Source: Aureimonas fodinaquatilis (GTDB taxonomy: Bacteria > Pseudomonadota > Alphaproteobacteria > Rhizobiales > Rhizobiaceae). Taken from it: a stretch of 64,000 nucleotides of DNA. Every line of letters begins with the position of its first letter. Position 1 is the first letter of the stretch. The notes beneath the pieces were generated by a model. That model did no database searches. It saw only the letters and a program-made list of their open reading frames with translations, and was not told where the DNA came from. The translations under genes were made by a program, and so were the position numbers. The stretch covers positions 930,001 through 994,000 of the forward strand of contig NZ_VTWH01000001.1 in NCBI RefSeq assembly GCF_008369445.1. Reading direction: 5' to 3'. Shown here piece after piece: positions 19,220-29,176 of this stretch.

Positions 19220-20160
19220 CAGACAAACCTGGTACCGGCTGGAATTTTTTGCCCACGCAGAAATTCGGCAGCATCCAATGGTTTGCCTCCCTGTTTCTGC
19301 AGCGTCAGCAGACGCACGGCACCCTCACCACAGCCGATCAGCAACTTATCGTCCAGCGCAACGCCTGCATTGCCTGCGCCCGGCTCTTCAAGCGCCCGAA
19401 GAAGTTTAGTCCGCTCGCCATTCTGCGTCAGCGCAAAGGCACCGGGAAACGGTGAAAAGCCGTTAATTTTGGCGGCAACTGCCTTGGCAGATGCAGTGAA
19501 GTCCAGATGCGCCTCGTTCTTCAAAATCTTGCGGGCATAGATCGGCTCTCGGCCCGTTCGGGCAGCAATGCTTGACTGATCTTCAAATGTCAGTTCACCA
19601 GCCTCCAACCGGGCCAGCGCCTCCACCATCATCGCCGCACCCTCAACGGCAAGCCGATCGTGCAATTCGCCCGACGTTTCTGTTCGACCAATTGCCACTT
19701 CCCGCGTCAGGGCCACAGGTCCGGTGTCCAGCCCGGCTTCCATGCGCATGATCATCATGCCGGTGGTGGCATCGCCAGCTTCCACCGCTCGCTGAATCGG
19801 CGCAGCACCGCGCCAGCGCGGCAACAGCGAGGCATGGCCGTTCAGGGCACCATGGCGCGGCGCATCCAGCACAGGTTGCGGCAGCAACAAGCCATAAGCC
19901 ACAACAATGGCAATATCGGCATTCAGCGCGGCAAACTGTTGCTGTTCCTCTTCGCCCTTCAGCGACAAGGGGCTGCGCACCTCAACGCCCAGGCGACGCG
20001 CTTCAGCCTCAACAGGCGAGGGGCGGGCCGCCATTCCACGTCCGGCCGGGCGGGGTGGCTGTGTGTAAACTGCAACCAGGGTGTGCCCGGCGGCGTGAAG
20101 CGCCCGCAACGTTGGCACGGAAAAGTCCGGTGTGCCCATGAAAATGACGTTCAGTGCCAT
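19219..20160 (-). CDS. fmt: Methionyl-tRNA formyltransferase
   Basis: A 313-residue enzyme that formylates initiator Met-tRNA using 10-formyltetrahydrofolate. Diagnostic parts are [17 protein letters not shown], the folate-site [20 protein letters not shown] and [16 protein letters not shown]. The C-terminal tRNA-binding domain is entered near [11 protein letters not shown]. It sits between def (5 bases upstream) and truA (one-base overlap). Together with peptide deformylase it handles the start and removal of formyl-methionine. Confidence 0.96.
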   Translation of the reverse strand: MALNVIFMGTPDFSVPTLRALHAAGHTLVAVYTQPPRPAGRGMAARPSPVEAEARRLGVEVRSPLSLKGEEEQQQFAALNADIAIVVAYGLLLPQPVLDAPRHGALNGHASLLPRWRGAAPIQRAVEAGDATTGMMIMRMEAGLDTGPVALTREVAIGRTETSGELHDRLAVEGAAMMVEALARLEAGELTFEDQSSIAARTGREPIYARKILKNEAHLDFTASAKAVAAKINGFSPFPGAFALTQNGERTKLLRALEEPGAGNAGVALDDKLLIGCGEGAVRLLTLQKQGGKPLDAAEFLRGQKIPAGTRFV

Positions 20161-20165
20161 GGCGG

Positions 20166-20681
20166 CTATTCCGCTCCGCGGCGCGCCGCCTTGGTGAATT
20201 TCCTGATCACCATGTCCCGCTTGAGCCGCGAAATGTGGTCTATGAACAGAATGCCGTTCAAATGGTCTATTTCATGCTGCAGGCAGGTTGCCAGCAGGCC
20301 GTCTGTGGTCACTTCCTGCGTTTTGCCGTCAAGGTCCTGATAGCGCACCGTCAGACTGGCAGGGCGCTCTACCTCGGCAAAATATTCGGGAATGGAAAGG
20401 CACCCTTCCTCGTAAACCGACGCCTCGTCGGAAAACTGCACAATCTCCGGATTGATGAAGGTTGTGGGCGCTTTCGGCTCCTCATCCTTGGCCAGATCAA
20501 TCACCAGCATGCGCAGGGGAACGCCAACCTGAATAGCCGCAAGCCCGATGCCTGGTGCGTCATACATGGTTTCCAGCATATCATCGGAAAAACGGCGCAG
20601 TTCATCGTCGATGCGCTCCACCGGTTTGGATTGCACACGCAGAAGCGGGTCGGGCAGGATAATCAGAGGCTTTACGGTCAT
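20166..20681 (-). CDS. def: Peptide deformylase
   Basis: A 171-residue iron/zinc metalloenzyme that removes the formyl group from nascent proteins. All three family motifs are present: [25 protein letters not shown] (metal Cys) and [12 protein letters not shown] (HExxH). It is the first gene of the def-fmt-truA operon and is divergent from rmuC with a 110-base gap. Confidence 0.97.
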   Translation of the reverse strand: MTVKPLIILPDPLLRVQSKPVERIDDELRRFSDDMLETMYDAPGIGLAAIQVGVPLRMLVIDLAKDEEPKAPTTFINPEIVQFSDEASVYEEGCLSIPEYFAEVERPASLTVRYQDLDGKTQEVTTDGLLATCLQHEIDHLNGILFIDHISRLKRDMVIRKFTKAARRGAE

Positions 20682-20791
20682 TTCCTTCCCCTATTCGCTC
20701 CCGCGTCGCCGGTCAATATCGCACCGTCGGCTCTGTAGTTTGTTCACGATTTGATCTTGTTTGATCGGCAGCTTCTGCTAAGGCTTGAAGC

Positions 20792-21961
20792 ATGACAGTC
20801 GAATCCTTGATCAACCTTTGGCAAACGCCTTTGTTCAATTTGGCCGGGCAGGGCATCAGCCTTGGCGTGCTGGGCAGCGCGGCCATGGGCTGCCTGCTGG
20901 TTTTTGCGGTTTTGAGGCTGCGGCGGGAAAGAGCGGATGCTGAGGATGCTGCCCTCAGATTCGAGGCGATTTTGCAATCGCAAGCCGAATTGACGGGCCG
21001 CATGCAGACAATGGGCGAAATACTGGGCGGCAGGCAGGCGGATCTGGCGCGGCTGGTTGCAGAGCGGCTGGATGGCGTGGGCGTTAGGGTTAACCAGTCC
21101 ATTGCCGAAAGCAGCGGCAAAACGCAGGAAAGCCTTTCAAAACTTGCGGAACGGCTGGCCGTCATTGACCGGGCGCAGGGAGAAATCCGCAATCTGGCTG
21201 GCGAAGTGGTTCGGCTCCAGGACATTCTTGCCAACAAACAGGCCCGCGGGGCCTTCGGGCAAGGGCGAATGGAAGCCATCATCGCAGATGCGCTTCCTTC
21301 CGGCAGCTATTCATTTCAGGCCACTTTGTCGAACGGCAAGCGGCCGGATTGCCTGATACATATGCCCAATGGTGCGCCCGCTCTGGCTATTGACGCCAAA
21401 TTCCCGCTGGAAGGGTTCAGCGCTCTGCGCGCGGCGGAAGAGCCGGAGGCGCGGCAGGCGGCGGGGCAGAGATTTCGCCGCGACATGGATGTGCACATAC
21501 GAGCGGTGTCGGAAAAATATCTGATATCCGGGGAAACACAGGACACGGCATTTCTGTTTGTGCCATCCGAGGCGGTGTTTGCCGAGTTGTACGAACACTT
21601 TGATGACATTGTGCAGAAGGCACACCGGGCGCGGGTGGTGATCGTGTCGCCCTCACTTCTGCTGCTTTCCGTGCAGGTGGTGCAGGCACTGCTGAAAGAC
21701 CATCTGATGCGGCAGGAAGCAGGGCGCATTCAGCACGAGGTGGGCTTGCTCTCTCAAGATCTGCAGCGGCTGGACCAGAGGGTGCAGGCATTGAAAACGC
21801 ACTTCGGCCAGACCGGGCGCGATATCGACCTTATTCTGACATCCACCGGCAAGTTGTTGAAGCGCGGAGAACGCATTGCTGCAGTGGATCTGGACACGCC
21901 GGAAAGCGCACCGATGCCCGGTCGCAACGGCCCGGAATTGCGGGTTGTCGACGGCGAGTAA
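20792..21961 (+). CDS. rmuC: DNA recombination protein RmuC homologue
   Basis: 389 residues. An N-terminal hydrophobic helix (LGVLGSAAMGCLLVFAVLRL) anchors a coiled-coil region (about 45-150, many Glu/Gln/Arg heptads). This is followed by the RmuC nuclease-like core: PDCLIHMPNGAPALAIDAKFPLEG, RAVSEKYLISGETQDTAFLF and ARVVIVSPSLLLLSVQVVQ. RmuC limits inversions at short inverted repeats; the IDAKFPLE segment is the restriction-endonuclease-like site. The start ATG gives the usual membrane anchor. It is divergent from def. Confidence 0.93.
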   Translation: MTVESLINLWQTPLFNLAGQGISLGVLGSAAMGCLLVFAVLRLRRERADAEDAALRFEAILQSQAELTGRMQTMGEILGGRQADLARLVAERLDGVGVRVNQSIAESSGKTQESLSKLAERLAVIDRAQGEIRNLAGEVVRLQDILANKQARGAFGQGRMEAIIADALPSGSYSFQATLSNGKRPDCLIHMPNGAPALAIDAKFPLEGFSALRAAEEPEARQAAGQRFRRDMDVHIRAVSEKYLISGETQDTAFLFVPSEAVFAELYEHFDDIVQKAHRARVVIVSPSLLLLSVQVVQALLKDHLMRQEAGRIQHEVGLLSQDLQRLDQRVQALKTHFGQTGRDIDLILTSTGKLLKRGERIAAVDLDTPESAPMPGRNGPELRVVDGE

Positions 21962-22078
21962 TCCGTCCGAATGTGGGTGTAGTTAACATTGAGTTTGCAG
22001 ATCGACTAAAGTTGTATGGATCAAAAACCCCGGTTGCCGCATTGTATAACAGTTGATTGAACTCTGGAGAGAGAGGGG

Positions 22079-23620
22079 ATGGGGATGCGGCAGGCGCTCA
22101 ATGCAGTTCTGACCGGCTTTCTCGTTTTCGTTTTACCGGCGACGACTTTGGCGGAACCGGCAAATGTTACGGCTGCGAGCAGCTATTTCAAGAACACGGA
22201 CACACGCTTTCGAGCCGGTATGCAAATGCGGCTGGCGTGGACTGGTGATTACACCGGCAAATTTGACGGAATTATCGGCAATGGCAGCCTGGATGCAATC
22301 CAGGCGTTTCAGGACCGCCATGGCCTGGCCGCCGATGGTCGCATAGATGAAGCCTTCCTTGACGCGCTCATTACTGAAAGTGATGAAGCCATGCGTCTGG
22401 TTGGCTTTGGTTGGGAAGATGATACACGCACAGGCGTTCGACTGGGGCTGCCTTTCGAGCTTGTGCAGGAAATCGGTGCGACAGAAGTCGGGTCGATGTG
22501 GCGTTCGACAGACAGCGGGCTGGAGATCGAAACTGTTCGTTTCGTGAAAGAAGGCTACACGCTGGACGAAGTGTTTCGCATTCTCAATACGCCCGTGGAT
22601 GGCAAGCAGATCGACGATGCTGCAATGGGCACCGATGGATTCACAATCGATGGGCATGAAGAGGGGCGCCGGTTTCACATCCGTTTTGATGGCCGGGACA
22701 TGGATCTGCGCGGCTTTTCGGTAAGCTACAGTCCGCAATGGGCAGATGAGATCGCGCCCTACATGGCGGTTGCCAACGGCAGTTTTCAGCCTTACGCGAG
22801 CGAGCCGGTGGCAGAGCCGGATCAGGGCCCCATTGCCGAGCTTTCCCGTCAGCCACGTTATGCTCTGGCGTTCAGCGACATTATGAATGATGGTTTGCCG
22901 GACGCGACCAGATCTTCGCTTGAGGTTCCGCCTGCCGCTCTTGGTTCGGCTCCTTCCGGGCTTGGTGGCTATGAGACGAATGGCGCTGTGAATTCGTCCG
23001 GCACTGGTTTCGTGGTGTCAGAAGATGGCTGGATTCTAACCAATGCCCATGTGGCAAAAAGCTGTTCCAGCATCGCTGTCGGCGACCTTGGCCTTGCCAA
23101 CAAGGTGGTGGTGGATGAAGAGCAGGACCTGGCGCTGCTGCATGTGCGTGGCGAAGTCGGGCCACCTTTGCCCATTCACACAGGCAAGCCGCGTCTGGGT
23201 GAAGACATTCTGGCGCTGGGCTTCCCGCTGCGGTCCATTCTGGCCGACAGTCTCAATGTGACGCGGGGCAACATCTCATCCCTTCTGGGCCTGATGAATG
23301 ATCCGAACTATCTGCAGATTTCCGCAGCCGTTCAGCCCGGCAATTCCGGTGGTCCGGTTATTGACCTTGCTGGGCGGGTGGTTGGAGTTGTCACGGCAAA
23401 ACTCAATGCTGTGGCCGTGGCCGATCTGACCGGGGATATTCCACAGACAATCAACTTTGCCATACGCCCGGATGTCGCAACCAGTTTTCTGCGTGAGCAT
23501 GACGTAGAGTTTGTCGACGCTGACCCGGATGCAGAACTTCAGTCAGTGCCGGATGCAACGGCAATGGCGCAGGCTTCTATTTTGCCGGTGGTATGCCTCG
23601 GTTTGGAAGCGTCTCACTGA
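22079..23620 (+). CDS. Secreted trypsin-like serine protease with N-terminal peptidoglycan-binding domain
   Basis: 513 residues. A signal peptide (about 1-25, ending LPATTLAEP) precedes a PG_binding_1-like domain (YTGKFDGIIGNGSLDAIQAFQDRHGLAADGRID, about 57-95). A central region has no recognised fold. The C-terminal chymotrypsin-fold protease has an intact triad: His in WILTNAHVAKSC, Asp in DEEQDLALLHV and Ser in AVQPGNSGGPVIDLAGRVVGV. No PDZ domain is visible, unlike DegP. It is probably a periplasmic, wall-associated protease. Two ATGs (22079 and 22085) follow a GAGAGAGGGG site; spacing favours the second. It converges with an MltB-type gene, overlapping by 7 bases. Confidence 0.88.
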   Translation: MGMRQALNAVLTGFLVFVLPATTLAEPANVTAASSYFKNTDTRFRAGMQMRLAWTGDYTGKFDGIIGNGSLDAIQAFQDRHGLAADGRIDEAFLDALITESDEAMRLVGFGWEDDTRTGVRLGLPFELVQEIGATEVGSMWRSTDSGLEIETVRFVKEGYTLDEVFRILNTPVDGKQIDDAAMGTDGFTIDGHEEGRRFHIRFDGRDMDLRGFSVSYSPQWADEIAPYMAVANGSFQPYASEPVAEPDQGPIAELSRQPRYALAFSDIMNDGLPDATRSSLEVPPAALGSAPSGLGGYETNGAVNSSGTGFVVSEDGWILTNAHVAKSCSSIAVGDLGLANKVVVDEEQDLALLHVRGEVGPPLPIHTGKPRLGEDILALGFPLRSILADSLNVTRGNISSLLGLMNDPNYLQISAAVQPGNSGGPVIDLAGRVVGVVTAKLNAVAVADLTGDIPQTINFAIRPDVATSFLREHDVEFVDADPDAELQSVPDATAMAQASILPVVCLGLEASH

Positions 23621-24849
23621 CCCAGTTTGCGGGAAAGGTCACGTGTGGGCCAGCAATTGGCCGTCATACCATTCTTGCTTTCATAGTCGCCAATGCTGCG
23701 CCGGGTTTTAAATCCGGGCAGCCCATCGGCCCCGCCAACATCGTAGCCGGTTGCCTGCAGCTTTTCCTGCATGCGGGCAACGTCGCCGCGGGTGAGGCCA
23801 GACACTTTAACCCAGTCTCCCTGGAAGGGTCCGCCGCCACGCATTCTGTCTGCTGCATGGCCAATGAACAGTGCGTACAGGTCTGAATTGTTATAGGCCT
23901 TGATGACGTAAAAGTTTGGCGTGGCAATAAATGCCGGGCCAAAGCGACCCGCGGGCATCAGCAGATTGCCGGGCGCACGCTGTTCATTATCCGGAAAGGG
24001 CCGGCCGGAAACGCGCGTTACTCCGGCTTTCACGAAAGTGTCGATCGGGCGCACCATATCCGGACCTTCATTGGCGCAGGACACAGAGTCGGGCACATTC
24101 GCCTCAAAACCCCAGTCGCGGCCTGCAACCCAGCCGGATTGGCGCAGATAATTGGCAATGGATGCGAGTGTGTCGGGAACAGAGTTCCAGATGTCCCGCC
24201 GGCCATCACCATCAAAATCCACCGCCAACTCGCGGAATTTGGTTGGCATGAATTGCGGCTGCCCGAGGGCTCCTGCCCAGGAGGATTTCATTTGCGCAAC
24301 GGTCAGGTCACCATCCTGCACAATCTGCAACGCGGCCAGAAGCTCGGCGCGGAACATGTCCTTGCGGCGGGCCAGATAGGCTTTTGTGGCCAGCACCTCA
24401 AACGCATCATGCGGGATTTTCGCCGAACCAAAGCCCGACTCCCGCCCCCAGATGGCAACGATGATCGGGCCGGGGACACCATATTGCCGCTCTATCCGCT
24501 GCAGGGTTGCAGCGTGCTGCTGCAACAGGCTTCGCCCGCGGGAAACAATAGAGCCGAGGTTTCTCTCGTTGAAATAATTGGCCGGGCTTTGAAACTCTGC
24601 CTGATGCTGATTTTCAGCCACTGCCGGCTTTTGCCCCGGCAGGACAAGGTCCGGCAGGTTCAGGTTCGGCTTCACATTGCCCAAAGCCGCATCAAATGTT
24701 GCCCTGGAAACTCCGCGGGCACGGGCTTCCGGCCAGACTTCATTTTGCAGAAAAGCGGAAAAACCCGCTGCGACGCCGGATTGCGCGGCGGCTGGTTGCA
24801 CCAGCCAGGGCAGTGCCAGCAGTGCCAGCGCCAGCAATCGTGCTCGCAT
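23614..24849 (-). CDS. Lytic murein transglycosylase, MltB family
   Basis: 411 residues with a signal peptide (MRARLLALALLALPWLVQPAAAQ). The SLT_2/MltB domain has the catalytic Glu in IVAIWGRESGFGSAK, then SWAGALGQPQFMPTKF and DFDGDGRRDIWNSVPDTLASIANYL. A PG-binding-like module near the C-terminus (about 345-400: RGDVARMQEKLQATGYDVGGADGLPGFKT) may hold it on the wall. It cleaves peptidoglycan glycan strands. It lies 35 bases downstream of dapD on the same strand and converges with the wall-associated protease gene. Confidence 0.92.
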   Translation of the reverse strand: MRARLLALALLALPWLVQPAAAQSGVAAGFSAFLQNEVWPEARARGVSRATFDAALGNVKPNLNLPDLVLPGQKPAVAENQHQAEFQSPANYFNERNLGSIVSRGRSLLQQHAATLQRIERQYGVPGPIIVAIWGRESGFGSAKIPHDAFEVLATKAYLARRKDMFRAELLAALQIVQDGDLTVAQMKSSWAGALGQPQFMPTKFRELAVDFDGDGRRDIWNSVPDTLASIANYLRQSGWVAGRDWGFEANVPDSVSCANEGPDMVRPIDTFVKAGVTRVSGRPFPDNEQRAPGNLLMPAGRFGPAFIATPNFYVIKAYNNSDLYALFIGHAADRMRGGGPFQGDWVKVSGLTRGDVARMQEKLQATGYDVGGADGLPGFKTRRSIGDYESKNGMTANCWPTRDLSRKLGQ

Positions 24850-24884
24850 CAGGTTTCTCCGTATAATGTTTCGCCTGAAGCGGA

Positions 24885-25730
24885 TCAGCTTCTGAGCAGT
24901 TCGTTGATGGATGTTTTGGAGCGCGTCCGCTCGTCAACACGCTTCACAATAACGGCGCAATAAAGGCTTGGCCCCGGCTGCCCGTTGACATCCTTGCCCG
25001 GCAGAGTGCCCGCAACCACCACCGAATAAGGCGGCACTTCGCCAAAGGAGACCTGACCAGTTTCACGATCAACAATTTTTGTGGACTGGCCGATGAAGAC
25101 GCCCATGCCCAGCACAGAGCCCTCTCGGATGATGCAGCCTTCCACCACCTCTGACCGTGCGCCGATGAAGCAATTGTCTTCAATAATGGTCGGGCCAGCC
25201 TGCAAAGGCTCCAGAACGCCGCCGATGCCAACGCCGCCGGACAGGTGTACATTTGCGCCGATCTGCGCGCAGGAGCCAACGGTGGCCCACGTGTCCACCA
25301 TGGTGCCTTCGCCCACGCTGGCGCCGAGATTAACGAAAGACGGCATCAGAATCACATTGCGACCAATATGGGCCGAGCGGCGCACAATGGCGCCCGGTAC
25401 GGCGCGAAACCCGGCCTGGCGAAATTCTGCCTCGCCCCAGCCGTCAAATTTGGAAGGCACCTTGTCCCACCAGGTTGCGCGGTCCGGCCCGCCGGAAATC
25501 ACTTCCATATCATTGAGCCGGAACGACAGGAGCACCGCCTTTTTCAGCCACTGGTTCACAGTCCATTGGCCATCAGCGCCGCGTTCAGCCACTTTGCGAG
25601 TTCCGGTGTCCAGTAGGTCAAGCGAAGCGTTGACCGCATCTCTCACCGCACCCGCGGTTTCAACACCAATTGTATCTCTGGCGTCAAAGGCTTCATCAAT
25701 GGTTTTTTCCAGCGCAGCGTAATCTGTCAT
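24885..25730 (-). CDS. dapD: 2,3,4,5-tetrahydropyridine-2,6-dicarboxylate N-succinyltransferase
   Basis: A 281-residue trimeric acyltransferase of the lysine/diaminopimelate succinylase pathway, two steps before DapE. The left-handed beta-helix hexapeptide repeats run about 105-235 (for example [51 protein letters not shown] and [20 protein letters not shown]). It ends with the usual [10 protein letters not shown]. It is divergent from the LOG-family gene. Confidence 0.96.
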   Translation of the reverse strand: MTDYAALEKTIDEAFDARDTIGVETAGAVRDAVNASLDLLDTGTRKVAERGADGQWTVNQWLKKAVLLSFRLNDMEVISGGPDRATWWDKVPSKFDGWGEAEFRQAGFRAVPGAIVRRSAHIGRNVILMPSFVNLGASVGEGTMVDTWATVGSCAQIGANVHLSGGVGIGGVLEPLQAGPTIIEDNCFIGARSEVVEGCIIREGSVLGMGVFIGQSTKIVDRETGQVSFGEVPPYSVVVAGTLPGKDVNGQPGPSLYCAVIVKRVDERTRSKTSINELLRS

Positions 25731-25814
25731 TGCAATGTCCGGATCCTGATTTGAAACGTTTACGCCGTCCTATTAGAAGGCCCCATAATGGTCAATCGAG
25801 TAAGGAAACACAGT

Positions 25815-26669
25815 ATGAGCAAGCGGCGCGATAAAAATGAGCGGCCATGGGCGCCATTTTCCCAGTCTGCCGCCGATGACAAAGAGACGGCGGAACAGGT
25901 TCCTGAAACACCGCAGACCCGTTCGCCCACCTATCGGTTGGCCTATGATGACCCGGATTTTCTGGCTTCCGAGCCGCTGCGAGGTGTGCGCCTGCAACTG
26001 GAAATGGGCAAAACCGAAATGGCGCTTGCACAGGCAGGCATCCTGTCCACCGTGGTCCTGTTTGGCGGAGCGCGCATTCCAGAACCGGGGCAACCGGCAT
26101 GGGCGGCCAGAAACGAGGTGCAGCGCCAGCGGCTGGAAGCAAATTCACGCTATTATGATGAGGCGCGCAAATTTGCGGCCATCGCGTCGCAGCATTCGGC
26201 CAACACATCCGGCGGCAAGGAATATGTGATTGTAACGGGTGGTGGCCCAGGTGTCATGGAAGCGGGCAATCGCGGTGCGGCCGATGTGGGTGCAGTGTCC
26301 ATTGCCCTGAATATCACGCTGCCGCATGAACAGGCCCCCAACCTCTATGCCACGCCGGAGCTCTGCTTCAATTTTCATTATTTTGCGATTCGCAAAATGC
26401 ACTTTCTGCTGCGGGCCAAGGCCATGGCAATTTTTCCCGGCGGTTATGGAACGCTGGACGAGTTGATGGAAGCATTGACGCTGATACAGACCGGGCGAAT
26501 GGAAAAAATGCCGGTGCTGTTGTTTGGCGAAAGCTTCTGGCGGCGGCTGATTGATTTTGAGTTTCTGGCGGAAGAGGGGACGATCTCGCCCGAGGATCTT
26601 TCGCTGTTTTCCTATGTCGAAACAGCACAGCAAGGCTGGGATATCATAGCCGAGTTCTACGGCCTCTGA
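25815..26669 (+). CDS. LOG family protein (lysine-decarboxylase-like Rossmann fold)
   Basis: 284 residues from the ATG at 25815 (MSKRRDKNERPW), which has AAGGAA about seven bases upstream; an in-frame ATG at 25788 adds nine residues. The LOG fold is shown by TVVLFGGARIPEPG, VTGGGPGVMEAGNRGAADVG and the PGGYGTLDELMEALTLIQ nucleotide-binding segment. Related LOG proteins release free cytokinin bases or hydrolyse nucleotide monophosphates. The longer N-terminus here is typical of a bacterial group whose substrate is not settled, so a cytokinin role should not be assumed. Confidence 0.88.
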   Translation: MSKRRDKNERPWAPFSQSAADDKETAEQVPETPQTRSPTYRLAYDDPDFLASEPLRGVRLQLEMGKTEMALAQAGILSTVVLFGGARIPEPGQPAWAARNEVQRQRLEANSRYYDEARKFAAIASQHSANTSGGKEYVIVTGGGPGVMEAGNRGAADVGAVSIALNITLPHEQAPNLYATPELCFNFHYFAIRKMHFLLRAKAMAIFPGGYGTLDELMEALTLIQTGRMEKMPVLLFGESFWRRLIDFEFLAEEGTISPEDLSLFSYVETAQQGWDIIAEFYGL

Positions 26670-26679
26670 ACGCAAGTGG

Positions 26680-27111
26680 TTATTTTTTGTTTTTTTGAGT
26701 GGGCCGCACGTAAATTTCCAGACGGTGGCTCACAATATCAAAACCATATTGATGGGCAATTTCCTGTTGAATGCGCTCAATCTCGTCAGAGCGAAACTCA
26801 ATAACCTGCCCGGTTTCAACATTGATGAAATGGTCGTGGTGCTCTTCGGGCACTGCTTCATAGCGCGCCCGGCCGTCAGAAAAGCTGTGGCGCTCTATCA
26901 GCCCATGCTCTGCCAGAATGTTCATAGTGCGGTAAACGGTGGCAATGTTGATGCCGGGCTCAATCGCGCTGACCCGGCGGTGCAGCTCTTCAACATCCGG
27001 GTGGTCTTTGGCCCTGTCCAGCACGCGCAAAATCACCCGGCGTGGACCGGTAATGCGCAGGCCCTTTTGCCGGCAGCGTTCCGCCAATGAATTTGTGACC
27101 GGATTGATCAT
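26680..27111 (-). CDS. mur: Fur-family metalloregulator, probably the manganese regulator Mur
   Basis: 143 residues from ATG 27111 (MINPVTNSLAERCRQKGLRI), chosen because it gives the standard N-terminus; the upstream extension is Cys/Phe-rich and unlike the family. The winged helix lies at about 12-80 (RITGPRRVILRVL, NIATVYRTMNILAEHGLIERH). The metal-site region EEHHDHFINVETGQVIEF has the His-rich sensing motif, but there are no CxxC structural zinc pairs. In Rhizobiales the Fur homologue beside sitABCD is Mur, a Mn-responsive repressor. The perfect palindrome at 27258-27272 between this gene and sitA supports that assignment; an iron-sensing Fur cannot be excluded from sequence alone. Confidence 0.85.
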   Translation of the reverse strand: MINPVTNSLAERCRQKGLRITGPRRVILRVLDRAKDHPDVEELHRRVSAIEPGINIATVYRTMNILAEHGLIERHSFSDGRARYEAVPEEHHDHFINVETGQVIEFRSDEIERIQQEIAHQYGFDIVSHRLEIYVRPTQKNKK

Positions 27112-27257
27112 CGTTTCTGCCGCTCCGTTTTGCTGCGGCCTAACATAGCAGAAGCAAAAGGTCACCAATGACCGGGTTTCGAAGTTGGCGGAAAAACCCG
27201 GCAGGTTTTACAGAGTGTCGGGCGGCATCCTGAAAAAATTATACATTTCGTGTCAGA

Positions 27258-27272
27258 TGCAAATGATTTGCA
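27258..27272. promoter_or_regulatory. Fur/Mur-type operator upstream of sitA
   Basis: TGCAAAT-G-ATTTGCA is a perfect 7-1-7 palindrome, the classic form of a Fur-superfamily box, 68 bases before the sitA start and next to the mur-type gene. Rhizobial Mur boxes are built on TGCAAAT/TGCAATT half-sites. Confidence 0.8.
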
Positions 27273-27305
27273 CTTGTAATCATGTGGCGAATCATGCCTT
27301 CTAAC

Positions 27306-27320
27306 TGCAATTGGTTCGCA
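27306..27320. promoter_or_regulatory. Second, imperfect Mur-like box
   Basis: TGCAATT-G-GTTCGCA has the same length and 5' half-site as the perfect box 33 bases upstream, but only four of seven pairs match. It may give cooperative binding. Confidence 0.4.
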
Positions 27321-27339
27321 AGAAGAATAAGGATGTGCA

Positions 27340-28245
27340 ATGTCGTCGCCACTCAGACTTGTTTTGACCGCCCTTGCTGTCTCGGCCACTTTCGCCGGTG
27401 GTGCTTTGGCGCAGGACGAACGCATGAAGGTTGTAACCACCTTCACCGTGCTGGCAGACATGGCACAGAATGTTGCGGGTGATGCGGCAGATGTGGTTTC
27501 CATCACCAAGCCGGGCGCTGAAATTCATGGCTATGAGCCAACCCCGCAGGATATTGTCGGCGCACAGGGTGCAAAGCTGATCCTGTGGAATGGCATGAAC
27601 CTTGAGCTCTGGTTCGAACAGTTTCTTGGCAATATGCGTGATGTGCCATCTGTCACGCTGACTGATGGCATAGATCCGATAGCGATTTCCGCCGGCTCCT
27701 ACGAGGGCAAGCCCAATCCGCATGCGTGGATGGGTGCCGATAATGCGTTGATTTACATTGACAATATTGCCAAAGCCTTTTCTGAGCATGACCCGGCAAA
27801 TGCGCAGACCTATGCTGATAATGCCGCCGCTTATAAGGAAAAGTTGCGAGCAACCTTGCAGCCACTGCGGGACCAGATTGCACAAATTCCTGAAGCGCAG
27901 CGCTGGCTTGTTACGTGCGAGGGGGCATTCAGCTATCTGGCGCGGGATTATGGCATGAAGGAACTTTACCTCTGGCCAATGAATTCCGATCAGATGGGCA
28001 CACCACGTCAGGTGCGCAGCGTCATTGATGGCGTGCGCGAAAACAACATCCCGGTCGTGTTCTGCGAAAGCACCGTCAATACTGCGCCGGCACAGCAGGT
28101 CGCGCGGGAAACCGGGGCAAAATATGGCGGCGTTCTGTATGTTGACAGTCTTTCAGAGCCGGATGGCCCGGTGCCGACCTATCTTGATCTTCTGGCAGTC
28201 ACATCCAAAACCATAGCAGACGGCCTGACTGCCGGCACCAACTAG
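27340..28245 (+). CDS. sitA: Manganese/iron ABC transporter substrate-binding protein
   Basis: A 300-residue cluster A-I metal-binding protein with signal peptide [25 protein letters not shown]. The metal ligands are visible: His in [18 protein letters not shown], His in [14 protein letters not shown], Glu in [16 protein letters not shown] and Asp in [12 protein letters not shown]. The HHED ligand pattern with Glu as third ligand fits Mn/Fe rather than Zn proteins, and there is no His-rich loop. AGGA lies seven bases before the ATG. It is the first gene of sitABCD behind the Mur-type box. Confidence 0.94.
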   Translation: MSSPLRLVLTALAVSATFAGGALAQDERMKVVTTFTVLADMAQNVAGDAADVVSITKPGAEIHGYEPTPQDIVGAQGAKLILWNGMNLELWFEQFLGNMRDVPSVTLTDGIDPIAISAGSYEGKPNPHAWMGADNALIYIDNIAKAFSEHDPANAQTYADNAAAYKEKLRATLQPLRDQIAQIPEAQRWLVTCEGAFSYLARDYGMKELYLWPMNSDQMGTPRQVRSVIDGVRENNIPVVFCESTVNTAPAQQVARETGAKYGGVLYVDSLSEPDGPVPTYLDLLAVTSKTIADGLTAGTN

Positions 28246-28303
28246 CATTCGCACTTCTCCGAATACGCCTGGCGTGGTGCTCCGACCCTTTGAAAGACAG
28301 TTC

Positions 28304-29176
28304 ATGAAGCAGGACATTGCAATAGACGGCGGCGGCATTGATGCCCGCGACGTGACTGTTACGTATCGCAACGGCCACACCGCCTTGCGCAATGCCTCTT
28401 TTCACATCCCTCGCGGCACTGTCACCGCTCTGGTGGGAGTCAACGGTTCGGGAAAATCCACGCTGTTCAAGGCGATTATGGGTTTTGTGCCTGCCGCCAG
28501 AGGGGAAATTCGGCTGCTTGGCATGACAGTCAGCCAGGCTCTGAAAAAAAATCTGGTGGCCTATGTGCCGCAGTCTGAAGATGTGGACTGGTCTTTCCCG
28601 GTGCTGGTGGAAGATGTGGTGATGATGGGACGCTACGGTCATATGGGCTTTTTTCGCCGACCGTCCGCTTTAGACCAGAAGGCCGTGGATGAGGCGCTTG
28701 GCCGCGTTAACATGTTGGATTATCGACATCGGCAGATTGGCGAACTGTCCGGCGGTCAGAAAAAGCGGGTGTTTCTGGCGCGGGCGCTGGCGCAGGCGGG
28801 CCAGGTTATTCTGCTGGATGAACCATTCACCGGCGTTGATGTCAAAACCGAGGAGCAGATTATCAAGCTGTTGCGTGAGCTTCGGGATGAGGGGCGGGTG
28901 ATGCTGGTTTCCACCCACAATCTCGGCTCCGTGCCGGAATTCTGCGACAGGGTGGTGCTGGTCAAAGGCACGGTGCTGGCCTTTGGTCCGACTGAAAGCA
29001 CCTTTACTCAAGGAAATCTGGAGGCGGCGTTTGGCGGAGTGTTGCGACACTTCACCCTGGGCGGTCATGCGCTGCATGATGATGATGACCCGCGCCGGGT
29101 GACAATTCTCACCGACGACGAGCGCCCTTTGGTGCAATATGGCGAGCGCACTCATTTGCATAAGAGCCCCGAATGA
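28304..29176 (+). CDS. sitB: Manganese/iron ABC transporter ATP-binding protein
   Basis: About 290 residues from ATG 28304 ([19 protein letters not shown]); a GTG at 28274 would add ten residues. The ABC motifs are Walker [15 protein letters not shown], signature [15 protein letters not shown] and Walker [13 protein letters not shown], with the metal-family segment [20 protein letters not shown]. The C-terminal extension has [11 protein letters not shown]. It hydrolyses ATP to drive SitC/SitD. It overlaps sitC by 4 bases (ATGA). Confidence 0.94.
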   Translation: MKQDIAIDGGGIDARDVTVTYRNGHTALRNASFHIPRGTVTALVGVNGSGKSTLFKAIMGFVPAARGEIRLLGMTVSQALKKNLVAYVPQSEDVDWSFPVLVEDVVMMGRYGHMGFFRRPSALDQKAVDEALGRVNMLDYRHRQIGELSGGQKKRVFLARALAQAGQVILLDEPFTGVDVKTEEQIIKLLRELRDEGRVMLVSTHNLGSVPEFCDRVVLVKGTVLAFGPTESTFTQGNLEAAFGGVLRHFTLGGHALHDDDDPRRVTILTDDERPLVQYGERTHLHKSPE

